Positions 22,581 to 31,932 of a DNA stretch of 64,000 bases are shown here, one piece after another. The position numbers and the translations under genes were made by a program. Each line of letters opens with the position of its first letter. Within the stretch, counting starts at the first letter, position 1. Under the pieces are notes generated by a model. The model saw only the letters and a list, made by a program, of their open reading frames with translations, was not told the DNA's origin and searched no databases. The stretch comes from Isoetes taiwanensis (lineage: Eukaryota > Streptophyta > Lycopodiopsida > Isoetales > Isoetaceae): NCBI GenBank assembly GCA_021234155.1, contig JAJEKV010000053.1, positions 5,798,488 through 5,862,487 of the forward strand, read 5' to 3'.

Positions 22581-23860
22581 CAAACTTCTGTGTTTACAAT
22601 ATATTCAAAATCTGAATAAGCAAGTCATGTCCATAATCTCTAAAAACTTGATTACATATACAAATAATCAAGTAATCCCTTATACTAGACACAACCTGTG
22701 GTGTAAAAACATCGGTTTTGAATAGTGTAACCAATTCCTCAGATGGCAAAGATCTTCCTCCATGATGATTTTAGCAAACATACAAATATACAATCCACAT
22801 GAATAACCATTTGATTGGAGAGGATGAGGGCTAAGATGGCACCACCGCAAATTCTCTTTGAATTGGGCTGCTTCGTGGGGAAAGCTTGGCCAAAGCTTCT
22901 ATTAGCCTTGTTATAAGAGAGGAAAGTCAATTCCTACATAATCAAAATAAGTTTACATTTGAATTCACAAATTGACCACTTACCGCTTATAGGTGTCCAA
23001 TCATACCTTTGACAACCAAGGCTATCAAAGTGCAATATAACCGGATAAGTGTAATTGCTAGGGGCTAAAAGACCCAATATCACAAATTCTTGATCCAATG
23101 ATTCCTATGGCACATAGGAATAATCAAACATGCACAATGGTCCATATCCAATCCCAAAGAAACAATTTGGATATAACAAGTTCTTTTTCATTTTTATATA
23201 TCCATATGTTAGTGCATGACATATGTATACTTGTTTTCTTCGTTCCTCATCCAAATGTAGCCACTCATTTCTAAGCAAAATACACCATTTCTAAGCAAAA
23301 TACACCATGCTATAAAGAGGTCACAAATGAAAAGTACAATCCTAGGTATACAACAATTTACCTCATGAACGGATCAATGATCGTATTATTAAGCCATCGT
23401 GTCTCATTGTCCGAATGTCTACGCCTCATGCTCAAGTTATAGTGATTGGGTTGGACTCGGCATAATACACCATGGGTAGAAAGTTGTCGAAGCAATTCTA
23501 CTAGGGATCTGCTCCTCTTCCTCAATGCTATTAAGGTAAATAATACAATCCAAGGAAACAAATGCATTTTAACACATTTAGATTTCAAAGTAGATTTCAG
23601 ATATCTTACACAATGTTTTGTAACAAATTAGATCTAAAATAGTTTATAGATTCTAGTAATAATCAAATCTTGTTCTTCTTCTTCATAGCCACAATAAATT
23701 TTTTCAGAGATATCATCCAACCAATTTTCTATTGGATGATCTTGTACATATGTAGCAACACTATCAGCGAAGAAAGGCCCAACAACCATGGCTTCAAAAC
23801 TTTGGTAAAATAGTCTCGATCACCTTGCTCGAGGATTGAAGGTGATAGGAGTGACTATAG
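22581..23860. other. No gene recognised
   Basis: AT-rich sequence with only short frames. The right end (23860-23650) may hold the last eroded codons of the phosphatase-like gene on the minus strand. Confidence 0.4.
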
Positions 23861-23867
23861 TGTGTCG

Positions 23868-25200
23868 GGCATTTTGTAACCTTTGTACATATGGTCATCA
23901 ACCAAGAGTGTATTGACCACTTTATATGATCCTGCAAGAGGTTTGTGATTGTACACTTTCTCTAGAATCTTGAAGTTAATATTGATTTTATTAACTTTAG
24001 TGCATGCTCTAGTGAGTTCCTTTAGACCCCAATCGGAATATTAATGCACTCCTTATATCTTCTCGAAAAGAACTTTTTAGTTATCGGGTTCAAGATGGTA
24101 CCATCAAAATCAGCCCATATTGCAATGTCAAACTGGTTTATACACCACCAAGAAACTCGAATAAATCTTTCCCCGAATACCAACATCTTTGTTTTGGAAA
24201 GCAACAAAAGTTCTAGTGGTGGATCCACCCTTGGTATGACATTCCTACTAGTTTGCTCGTAGAATTTTCCAAGCACACCATTGAAATCAAAGATCAATAG
24301 TTTTTTAGACAACCTGATTCTCTTGATGGCTGGAGATGATGCACAATCACTTCCAGGTATAATAAGGTCCATTTTCTTCTCTTTGAACTCTCCATCAGAA
24401 TTGTCAGGTACTAGTAAAAACAACAAGATACAACGACAAAAAAGAAGCTAGGAAAAAATGAAACCTTTTAACTCAATCAATGCAGGTATCTTACTTGGTT
24501 GTTTTGTGGATGGTGGTTGAGGTAAAATGCTATTTGACATTACATTGTCATCATCAAATTGTATTTCTTGAGCCAAGAGAATTGCTATATATTTAGAGAA
24601 TTAGTACACTAATTTACTAACTGTAATGGAACAAAAGTGAAGGAAGAATACCTTTGTTTTTTCTAGTAGATATCTCTTCGACATTTTCGGTTTCGATTTC
24701 CAATTTGCTACTTGTATCTATACCTAAAGAAATTATAGCTTCAGTATGAATAATATTAGAACTATCAAAGGAATAATAAAATTAGTATCTTAAACCAACC
24801 AGATATGAAATCTTTGACTTCTACTACAAAAAGTGGTTTTTTTAATGCAACGAACTTCTCCTCATTGTCGAAGCTAGAAAGCGGTTTTTCGGATCAAAGG
24901 TGGACTCAAAACTGCTTGGTAGAGCTAGAGGGTTTATTGAGCTTATCCTCCTTGTTGAAGCTAGAAAGTGGGTTTTCGGATGCGGTGGAAACTTCCTGCT
25001 TGGTAAAGCTAGAAGGGCTAGGAGGTCCAAATAGAGAAGGTTCATTGTAGCTTTTGGAGACATCTACTGCACTTGACGTAAATTTGGAAGCATCAGCATA
25101 TGCTGCACTTGACTCTTCATTTAGATTTGACTGCAATTTGAAGCCTGCTGCACTTGACTCTTCATTTAGATTTGACTGCAATTTGAAGCCTGCATGCAGA
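23868..25200 (-). pseudogene. FCP1/NLI-type HAD phosphatase-like gene, degenerate
   Basis: Exon-like blocks on the minus strand: 25195-24810 (Ser-rich linker with a duplicated 15-residue unit), 24722-24652 (acceptor CTTTAG, donor GTATTC), about 24590-24495, and 24410-24022. The last holds KKLLIFDFNGVLG, like HAD motif I, but with Asn where many members have Asp at the second acidic position. It then has RFIRVSWWCINQFDIAIWADF. About 23912-23884 supplies TLLVDDHMYKGYK, like the C-terminal Asp-Asp motif of this fold. FCP1/NLI family members dephosphorylate Ser/Thr on RNA polymerase II tails and related targets. Whether this copy is active is doubtful, because the central region ends in a premature stop at 24022 and later sequence is in shifted frames. 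Confidence 0.6.
25091..25194 (-). repeat. 45-bp tandem duplication inside the Ser-rich exon
   Basis: The unit coding GFKLQSNLNEESSAA is present twice with no base differences seen, keeping the frame. A recent duplication. Confidence 0.85.
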
Positions 25201-25485
25201 AAGATACAAGAAGAATGAAAAATAACATAAGTTATTCTAATACAAACTATTAACTTTTACATTACCTTGTTTCTCACTTTCTGATTGTCCAAAGGTGCTC
25301 TTCTTTCTCAATTTCGTGTTGTGTTGCATTCTCCACTTGGATCTTTTGCTCTTCTATCCGTGAGAGAATAGATATCCCTTATCTCTACTTGTGCTTGCAT
25401 ATGTGGGATTCATATGGACATCTAAAAGGACAACCAACAAAACCATCAACATTAAATGATGTTAAGAAGTTGATTGCTTAACCAC

Positions 25486-27536
25486 TTATACATACCATAT
25501 GAGTGTACAACTTTCTTCACGCCAAATGCAAAGAATCCAAGTGGCGATATGATCCGGTTACAATCGGGGCTACAACACTTATCCCTATAACTGAAAACAA
25601 GAAATTATACACATCAATTTAAAGAGCTTAATGATCAAAATATAACTATTGTTAAGATCAAAATTTACTTTTGCTCATACCTTAATAATGAGGCCAAACA
25701 TTGAATATGGTAAAGATGGTTACACTCTGTAGTAACAAAGGGCGCTGGCTTCCCATCATATTCCAAGAATCTTCTACAATAGGGACATACACGTTCGGTG
25801 AGTCTGATAGGAAATTTGTTTCTATAGACTCGGGTAGATAAGGATCTAGTTTAATCCCGCTCTCAAGGACATTGCAGCCTTCAATAAGCCTTTCAAGACA
25901 CGGTCCCGAGTTTTGCAATTTCATCATTGTCCCCTTGCCTCCTCTTCTCAATAGCATCAAGATCTTCCTCTACAACAACCAATGATGCCACAACTTTAAC
26001 TACCTCGGCTTCCTTCATATCTACCACACATTGTTGCACACCGCAAAATGCTTCCTTTGTCATTCCTTGCATCAAGCATTTGATGTCTACAATTTCTTGC
26101 ATATAATACTCCTTCTTCTCCCTCAATGATTTGAAGGTTTTCTTCAACCCTTTTCATTTGTTATATGACTGTTGTAGCCTACAATCAACCTCTTTCACCT
26201 TCAATTCAATGGACTTCTTCCATTTTATCATCACCCGTAAGGAATCTGTAATGAAACAATTCAGTAAATTAGTTCTGAGGGGATACAAGTATATTCCACA
26301 ATCTAAAGAAACTTTATTAAAGGCTCGATCCACAATCTATATTCCACCCACTATAATTCAGGTCCAATCTATAAAATATAATCCACAAAGCACAAAGTAT
26401 AAATCCTTAACCACAATTTAACCTTCACAAATGCAAAACCACAAACCAGCACAAATGCAAAACCACAAAACACAATATAAAATTCCCCCAATCCACAAAC
26501 GAAAACATGCAACCACAAACCACAAACTACAAAACACAATATAAAATTCACTCAATCCACAAACCAAGACATCCAACTCATAAACCAAATCCATTGACCC
26601 CAAACCACAAATCATACACCACAGATAACAAATCCAAATATATAAACTGGAATCTAAATTCGCAAACTCTAAAACACAATTATATACTACAAATAATATA
26701 AATTCACAACTCCAATTTAAGAACTCCAAACCACAATTCTACTAAAGAACTACAATTTAAGAACTGGCACGACAAAAAACTATCACAAAAACTATGACCA
26801 CAATAACCAGAAAGGTTAGGCTATGAACAAACCAATGATTATTAAGACTCTACAATGTTTATCAAAAAGTACTTACTATCAGAATGTCCAAAGGTAAAAT
26901 CTCCTTTTTGCATCTCCAACTTTGCTGAAACCACCCACATTGTGTTATGTAAGCTCATTTGACAAAATGCAAATTAAACAAAATAAAAACTACAACTTGT
27001 ATTACCATATTTACTGTCTCTTAGACTCCACGGTTTTAGAATATGATGAAGCCAATCGTGGTTCAGTGATGCCTGAATCTTGTATAGGTTTCAGTGCTTT
27101 TCTAGTCCCACTATCTTCTTGGATGGGTATATTATCTTCTTCTAGCATTGAAGACCTCTTTTTTGAAGCATGCTTATAAAAACTCAACCAATCTATATCC
27201 TTACCTTTAACATCATGCAAAACCATGCTACTGACCATAACTTGACTAACCTTTGCCCATTTTGAACATGACTCCTTTCCTCATAGATTGCCCTATAAAT
27301 GCTCGGAAAAGCCTCTTTCTTTTCTTTTTTTTTTTTTTTGAGCCCCTCAATCTATAGGATTGTTTATTCTCCACCTTTGGTCCCCAATACTTGCGCATCT
27401 CTAATGGATCCACAAACTTTTCCTCATGTTTTAACAAATCCCCGTATGATAATCCACTATCATTCAAGACATTTTTTCCATTTCTACAACCATGAAATTT
27501 AAGAGACCAAGGATTGAACCAACTCCACAAGGTCAA
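25486..27536 (-). pseudogene. Exon-like coding pieces upstream of the phosphatase-like gene
   Basis: Minus-strand pieces: 27536-27246 (Lys-rich, LRGSKKKKKKRKR), 27238-27011 (ends at CA/GTAAATATG), a mini-exon at about 26925-26880 (MQKGDFTFGHSD, donor GTAAGTAC), 26245-25893 (coiled-coil-like, LREKKEYYMQEIVDIKC, one in-frame TGA), a continuation to 25682 in a shifted frame, and about 25595-25500 (CSPDCNRIISPLGFFAFG, donor GTATGT). Order and strand fit a single multi-exon gene running into the phosphatase-like part, but this is not proven. The function is unknown. Confidence 0.4.
26330..26760 (-). repeat. (AACCACAAA)n array, complement of the 10.94-kb repeat
   Basis: Many copies of AACCACAAAnC and AATCCACAAA. 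Read on the minus strand they are TTTGTGGTT units, the same motif as at 10.94-11.34 kb. The array again falls between exon-like pieces. Confidence 0.7.
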
Positions 27537-27584
27537 AAATCAATCAAAATTGGCACTACATACAACAAAAGCTTTGCCACAAGC

Positions 27585-27860
27585 TCTAGCTATGATCCCA
27601 CAATCTTTATGCTATGATCCACAAGCTATGATCCACAAGATCCGGCCACATTAGCTTCCGAATCTCTATTTAGGTCTTTTCACAAGGTCAAAAATCAATG
27701 GAAACAAAATCGGATCTTTGATATAGCAAAGCTTTTCCCAAAAGCTTTTCCCATGATTTGGCAAGCTATGATCCGCCAATCTCTGTTTGGTGGCTATGAT
27801 CCACAAGATCTGTTTGGCTATGATCCACAAGCTACGATCCACAAGATCTGGCTATTCTTC
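27585..27860 (+). repeat. GCTATGATCCACAAG repeats
   Basis: About nine copies of CTATGATCC(A)CAAG(A)TC at irregular 15-40 bp spacing. No gene is seen here. Confidence 0.75.
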
Positions 27861-28152
27861 GGCGGTCTCTATTTAGGTCTTTTTTGTGTTTTTGGTTATT
27901 TTTTGGCGATCCACGTTATTTTGGTCTCCGTGGCATTTGGCTTGTGTGGCAAATTCAAAAAGTCCTATTCTCGAGAAAGATATCATGCCAAAGAGAGGGA
28001 ATTTTATTTTTGCACTATCATAAATGCTAAATGATTTGAATTTTTGTGTGTACAAACCACAATCTTGAACTATGTTTTGGACTATTTTTGTGGTGCAAAA
28101 ATGAGCAAAATTGAGACACCATACCATGAATCCACCCCCTTGTCAGATACAT

Positions 28153-28739
28153 GAAGGAAGTGAAGAAACTTCCTTTTCAAGACATGGCTGCCTTGAGGCA
28201 TATTCACGGAGAATCTGATGCTTATGTTTGCAAGTAGCATCAGTGGATGGGCAGAAGGACGCAAAGAGATGGAGAAGGAAAGCTTTCCGGAGTCCCTCTA
28301 CAGCAAAGTAGACGAATATCTTCTAGGGCCAGTTGAGGAGGGTGGCAAACCTTTCAAGTGTTTCCACGTTAGTCCGCGAGGTTTGTGCGTGGGCGTGGTA
28401 AACACTTCGCCCGCTTCATTGGATGCGACTTGGATATCTGAAGAAATGGCCAAAGGAAGATTATGAAAAATTCCTTGACCAGCTAAGCACGATGACGGAC
28501 CAGCAGGCTTTTTTGGGTAGCTATATTTATTACCCCAGACCGCCTCAATGAGTGCCTATCCGCCATGAAGACAATAGACGGTGGCAGCCGTGTTTGGGTT
28601 GGTTCCTACCAGGACCCCCCGGCCAGAACTGCGACTACCTCTAGAGTTCGAGAGTTGCAATGTCTTGTCCTGCTAATGTATGTTGCCAGAGACGCAGCGG
28701 CTACTCATATCGAAAGACAGAAATAAATATTTGCTTCGC
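28153..28739 (+). pseudogene. Degenerate coding region before the hairpin-separated genes
   Basis: Coding-like sequence switches frame several times: 28153-28240 (VKKLPFQDMAAL), 28218-28466 (frame with KPFKCFHVSPRGL), about 28425-28551 (KWPKEDYEKFLDQLSTMT, ends in a stop), and about 28520-28720 (LNECLSAMKTIDGGSRVWVG). The base composition is richer in G+C than the flanks. No family was recognised. It appears to be one or two genes broken by indels and forms the left part of the hairpin-linked cluster. Confidence 0.4.
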
Positions 28740-28847
28740 CAATTCCGACCATCCAAAGCAATATGCTAAGTTTCCCAAGCATTTACGAGAAAAACAGGAC
28801 ATCGAAAAGAATTTGCCTGATCACGAGTGTGCAGCAGGTATGCATTT

Positions 28848-28870
28848 TAAATTGGGCGCCCGCCCAATTT
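28848..28870. repeat. Hairpin of the AAATTGGGC family
   Basis: TAAATTGGGC, CCC-type loop, GCCCAATTT. Near-perfect 9-10 bp arms. Confidence 0.85.
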
Positions 28871-28874
28871 GCTT

Positions 28875-29800
28875 GTTGACTATCAATGTTTCTAACATTT
28901 GTTTTCCGTCGCGGCTTATTGGTCAGATCGACCTTGGTGCGACAAGGGTGCGGCCAGTGGGGAGGAGTACCGGTGCAAAATCGGTTGGAAAGTAGGGCGT
29001 GCACCTATCTAGTACGTGGTTGATGCCGGAAGGTTGCAATCGTTCTCGACTTCTTTTCCCGGTGGTGCTTTTTTTAGCCGAAATGGCAAAGTGTCTTGAG
29101 GGCTATAAAACATTGTCTTTTGAGACGCACGAGAAGCTGGAAATTAAGCTTGTACGATATTCGAGCAACTCGATGTCATGTTAGGCGAGAAAAAATCAAG
29201 AGCTCCGGGCACTACGTAAGATAAAAGAGGGAAAGAAGAAGGCCTCTACTTCCAAAAATGCTCCTCGACCTCGGCTTCACCCTCGAGACACCTTGTCCGC
29301 TTCTCGCCTACAACCATAAACGAAGTGCAATCAATTCGAGACAGACAAGAGCGATTCAAGTAGAGCTCAAAAGGGCAGCCGCCCTAGGCTCTCGTGGATT
29401 TGGAACTATTTAGGAGAAGAAAAACAACATCAACGCCCGGCGGGGGGACGGGACGGGTGAATACTCGTGGACATGATTGAGGCGACCTCAAAGTTCGAGG
29501 AAGAGGTTGCTAGGAGCCCGACTGCTGTCGTTGTCATGGAAACACGGAAGGGGACAATCAGATGGAGAGGATGTGGTCCCCAACACGATGAGCAAATCAA
29601 GATGTAGAGGAAGAGGTGGCGAACACGTAAGACAATCAAGGTGCGGATGATGAGAATGAGGAACTGGGGGCCAAGATTTTATGCAAAGAATGGAATTGAT
29701 CAAAGAGGCAAAGACAACAACCTCAGCCCCAAAGATGGAGAACCCAAGAGGGATCATTCTAAGATGTGCCTCCGCATCGAATGAGCGACTTATGATTTGA
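28875..29800 (+). pseudogene. Degenerate coding-like stretch, unknown
   Basis: Frames at 28999-29184 (ends LEIKLVRYSSNSMSC) and 29470-29610 (MIEATSKFEEEVARSP) are short, and Lys/Arg-rich sequence lies between them in other frames. Purine-rich composition suggests old coding sequence on the plus strand. Nothing recognisable. Confidence 0.25.
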
Positions 29801-29906
29801 AAATACGCGGAAATATGTTAATAACAATTGTTCATACTTCTTTTTCAGAAATGATAACGTTGCACTCATTTCCTTGTCTTAAATTTCTCTAGTTTACTTT
29901 GCTAAC

Positions 29907-29960
29907 CAAATTGGGCGCCCGCCCAATTTGCTAACCAAATTGGGCGGGCGCCGAATTTGG
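29907..29960. repeat. Two adjacent hairpins of the AAATTGGGC family
   Basis: 29907-29930 has CAAATTGGGC...GCCCAATTTG. 29935-29960 has CCAAATTGGGC...GCCGAATTTGG with one mismatch. The loops are CCC-type in the first and GGG-type in the second, so they are in opposite orientations. Confidence 0.85.
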
Positions 29961-30016
29961 TTAACCCTTAGAAACTATAGCCTTTTATTAAATTTATTTG
30001 ACTTCGCTATCCTCCG

Positions 30017-30046
30017 CAGTAAATTGGGCGGGCGCCCAATTTACTG
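30017..30046. repeat. Perfect hairpin, 13-bp arms and GGGC loop
   Basis: CAGTAAATTGGGC, GGGC, GCCCAATTTACTG. The pairing extends beyond the family core by four bases (CAGT/ACTG), so flanking compensation is visible. It lies 183 bp downstream of the stop of the minus-strand gene at 30229. Confidence 0.9.
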
Positions 30047-30228
30047 GCAGAGTAAGCGCCATCAAACATGAAGTGAAGTGGAGCTGCAGAAACAGTGGAG
30101 ATCAAAGAGCAGACCCTCAGGAATTACTCAGGTACGTTACATTATATAATATTGACTATGCTTATTACATCCTTACAACATTATTATATCCTTGTCAGGT
30201 ACATTAACATATCCGAGTGTACAAAGAG

Positions 30229-30471
30229 TCACTCGTCGTCAACGCCTGCCAAGGCGATGCCATTCAGCTCAAAGATCTGCTGATCAGGAAGCCAATACAG
30301 GTGGACCACAACACGAGTGAGCTTCCTGCAATTACTCGCAGGTCCATCTGCTTTGGACTGGAGCCATGGATCAAGACTAACACCAGTCATATAGCACTGG
30401 CAAATATCGTTGTAACTCAAGTAGCACTTGAAGGATCGGATATTCTCCGGACGATCCGGCAAGGAAGCCAT
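30229..30471 (-). CDS. Small hairpin-linked paralogue 1, 80 codons, unknown function
   Basis: Intact single-exon frame from ATG (30471) to stop. It begins MASLPDRPENI and contains GVSLDPWL, then VVVHLYWLPDQQIFELN. The same pattern (RP near the N-terminus, G-x-SLDPWL, then V-x-I/V-H-x-x-W and an F-E-I/L-N stretch) is found in the plus-strand gene at 31195, and the C-terminal part in 30766-30991. No signal peptide or membrane helix is seen. A TATA-like CTATAAAA is at 30503-30496, only 25 bp before the ATG, with a TCAATAAT box at 30520-30513. I do not recognise the family. The paralogy supports real coding. Confidence 0.6.
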   Translation of the reverse strand: MASLPDRPENIRSFKCYLSYNDICQCYMTGVSLDPWLQSKADGPASNCRKLTRVVVHLYWLPDQQIFELNGIALAGVDDE

Positions 30472-30495
30472 GAGAGATGAATGCAGTGGAGCTGC

Positions 30496-30520
30496 TTTTA
30501 TAGTCGTGAGAAATTATTGA
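30496..30520 (-). promoter_or_regulatory. Promoter of paralogue 1: TCAATAAT, 10 bp, TATAAA
   Basis: On the minus strand TCAATAAT (30520-30513), a 10-bp spacer and TATAAA (30502-30497) precede the ATG by 25 bp. The arrangement matches those at 31039-31061 and 31133-31154. Confidence 0.6.
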
Positions 30521-30614
30521 TGTCAATTATTGGCGTACATTCTAGCGCAACAGGTAACCGTATAAGGTACACCTGTACAGCCTCGCGCATCATTCGATAT
30601 GAGCATTCAAGGGC

Positions 30615-30636
30615 AAAGTGGGCGGCCGCCCAATTT
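30615..30636. repeat. Hairpin of the AAATTGGGC family (GGCC centre)
   Basis: AAAGTGGGCGG and CCGCCCAATTT with one G/T imperfection. It sits between the promoter of paralogue 1 and the 3' end of paralogue 2. Confidence 0.85.
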
Positions 30637-30765
30637 CACGGGACATGTTGGACAAGTTGCACATATAGAAGACAAGTTGTACTAATACTTTATCTCATAG
30701 ATGATTACAGTCTGATTACAACAAGATGACAAGCGTTCATTTAGGGGACTCTTCCGAAGTCATTT

Positions 30766-30991
30766 TCACCGAGCACCCCAAATGATCTTCTCTATCATGT
30801 ACATTTGATGCTCTCTATTCCATATCGGATGGATGATAACGTCGAAGGGATCGGGATAATGGCGAGGATTTAGAGCGATCGTGGTCATCCATCTTCCATG
30901 GGTATCTCTGCGCTTCGGCCTTTGCTTGAAGTTTTCGTGATTCATCTTGCAGGTTGATGGAATCACGTTCAGGGACGTAATGAGACCACAT
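30766..30991 (-). pseudogene. Hairpin-linked paralogue 2, one frameshift
   Basis: An ATG at 30991 starts MWSHYVPERDSIN. The frame shifts near 30890 (around CATGGAAGATGG on the minus strand) and continues as MTTIALNPRHYPDPFDVIIHPIW, then MYMIEKIIWG, to the stop at 30766. The C-terminal VIIH-x-x-W and hydrophobic-I pattern aligns with paralogues 1 and 3. One base change in length would restore a frame of about 75 codons, so it is either a young pseudogene or a sequencing error. Confidence 0.5.
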
Positions 30992-31038
30992 GGCTAGACG
31001 AAGGCCAAATTTGATGGTCAAAATTGGTTTGAGATATA

Positions 31039-31061
31039 TTTATACCCACAATCATTATTGA
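31039..31061 (-). promoter_or_regulatory. Promoter of paralogue 2: TCAATAAT, 9 bp, TATAAA
   Basis: TCAATAAT at 31061-31054, a 9-bp spacer and TATAAATA from 31044, 47 bp before the ATG at 30991. Confidence 0.55.
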
Positions 31062-31132
31062 AGGTATTGTACGCAAAGATTATTGGATGTACACCGTATA
31101 TACAACCAATAATGCTTTGCTACAAATAGTCA

Positions 31133-31154
31133 TCAATAATTCCTTGGCTATAAA
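31133..31154 (+). promoter_or_regulatory. Promoter of paralogue 3: TCAATAAT, 8 bp, TATAAA
   Basis: TCAATAAT at 31133-31140, an 8-bp spacer and TATAAATA from 31149, 40 bp before the ATG at 31195. It is divergent from the promoter of paralogue 2, about 70 bp away. Confidence 0.6.
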
Positions 31155-31194
31155 TATAGGCGCATTCGACGAAGACAAAGACATTCCGGCCGCC

Positions 31195-31428
31195 ATGTCT
31201 CGCCATCTTCACAGGCCCCATGTTGACACCCTTACTTGCCTTATGACCTATGACGATCTTTATGCCTGCGAGTTGAAAGGGATCTCTCTCGATCCCTGGC
31301 TGTATGGTATAGCTACTGGTCGAAAGAAAGACTCCCCCGGCGAGTATCATGTTACTATCCATATTGTGTGGGTTCCGGAGCGCGAGGCTTTTGAGATTAA
31401 TAGAATCACCAATAATTACAATCTATGA
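31195..31428 (+). CDS. Small hairpin-linked paralogue 3, 77 codons, unknown function
   Basis: Intact from the ATG at 31195, which follows a C-rich GGCCGCC leader. It begins MSRHLHRPHVDTLTC and has GISLDPWL, then VTIHIVWVPEREAFEINRI. It shares G-x-SLDPWL, the H-x-x-W-x-P motif and FE-I/L-N with paralogue 1 at roughly 35-40 percent identity by eye. This fits old duplicates kept by selection better than recent copies. The frame is also open upstream to 31087, but the promoter position favours this start. Hairpins begin 129 bp after the stop. No function can be assigned. Confidence 0.6.
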   Translation: MSRHLHRPHVDTLTCLMTYDDLYACELKGISLDPWLYGIATGRKKDSPGEYHVTIHIVWVPEREAFEINRITNNYNL

Positions 31429-31556
31429 CTCATGTATTTAATAACTTTATATGATATGATGATGTAACTGTGTTGTCCATGAATCAGTTGTTATGTTTCA
31501 GTTCTTATCTTCGGTTCGATCTCACGTTTTCGTTTTTCCTTTTGCCTCAAAAGAAG

Positions 31557-31730
31557 GAAAGTGGGCGGGCGCCCTATTTTCCTCAAAGCGGAAGCCTTCA
31601 TGCAACTAGCTTCAAGCCATCTGAAGGGCAAAGTCGGCGGCCGCCCAGTTTCTGGGGGAGCCTATTCCCGAAGGAAATTGGGCGGGCGCCCAATTTCCTC
31701 AGGAAGGAAAGTGGGCGGGCGCCCAATTTC
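31557..31730. repeat. Four hairpins between convergent genes
   Basis: 31557-31582 (GAAAGTGGGC...GCCCTATTTTC), 31629-31652 (AAAGTCGGCGG...CCGCCCAGTTT), 31672-31699 (perfect 12-bp arms AGGAAATTGGGC/GCCCAATTTCCT, GGGC loop) and 31707-31730 (GAAAGTGGGC...GCCCAATTTC). They fill the gap between paralogue 3 (plus) and the split gene ending at 31933 (minus), as expected if they act near 3' ends. Confidence 0.9.
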
Positions 31731-31932
31731 GTTTGGAGGCCTCGATATTACTGTTCAGAAATTGCACGTCATTGGGCTGTTCTCAATGTAGACAAAAACA
31801 TTCTATTCATATAGGAATGGAGTACATGGATGGATTACGTAGATAATAATATCAACTAAACAACATGCCTCGAAAGAGATAGTTGAACAGAAAGATAATA
31901 TATAATAATAGATAATATTAAACATGGACGTT

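Noticed and set aside
28848-31730. Hairpins as bacterial-type rho-independent terminators of transferred bacterial DNA
   Set aside because: No U-tract follows the stems, the genes have TATA boxes, and no bacterial gene is recognised.
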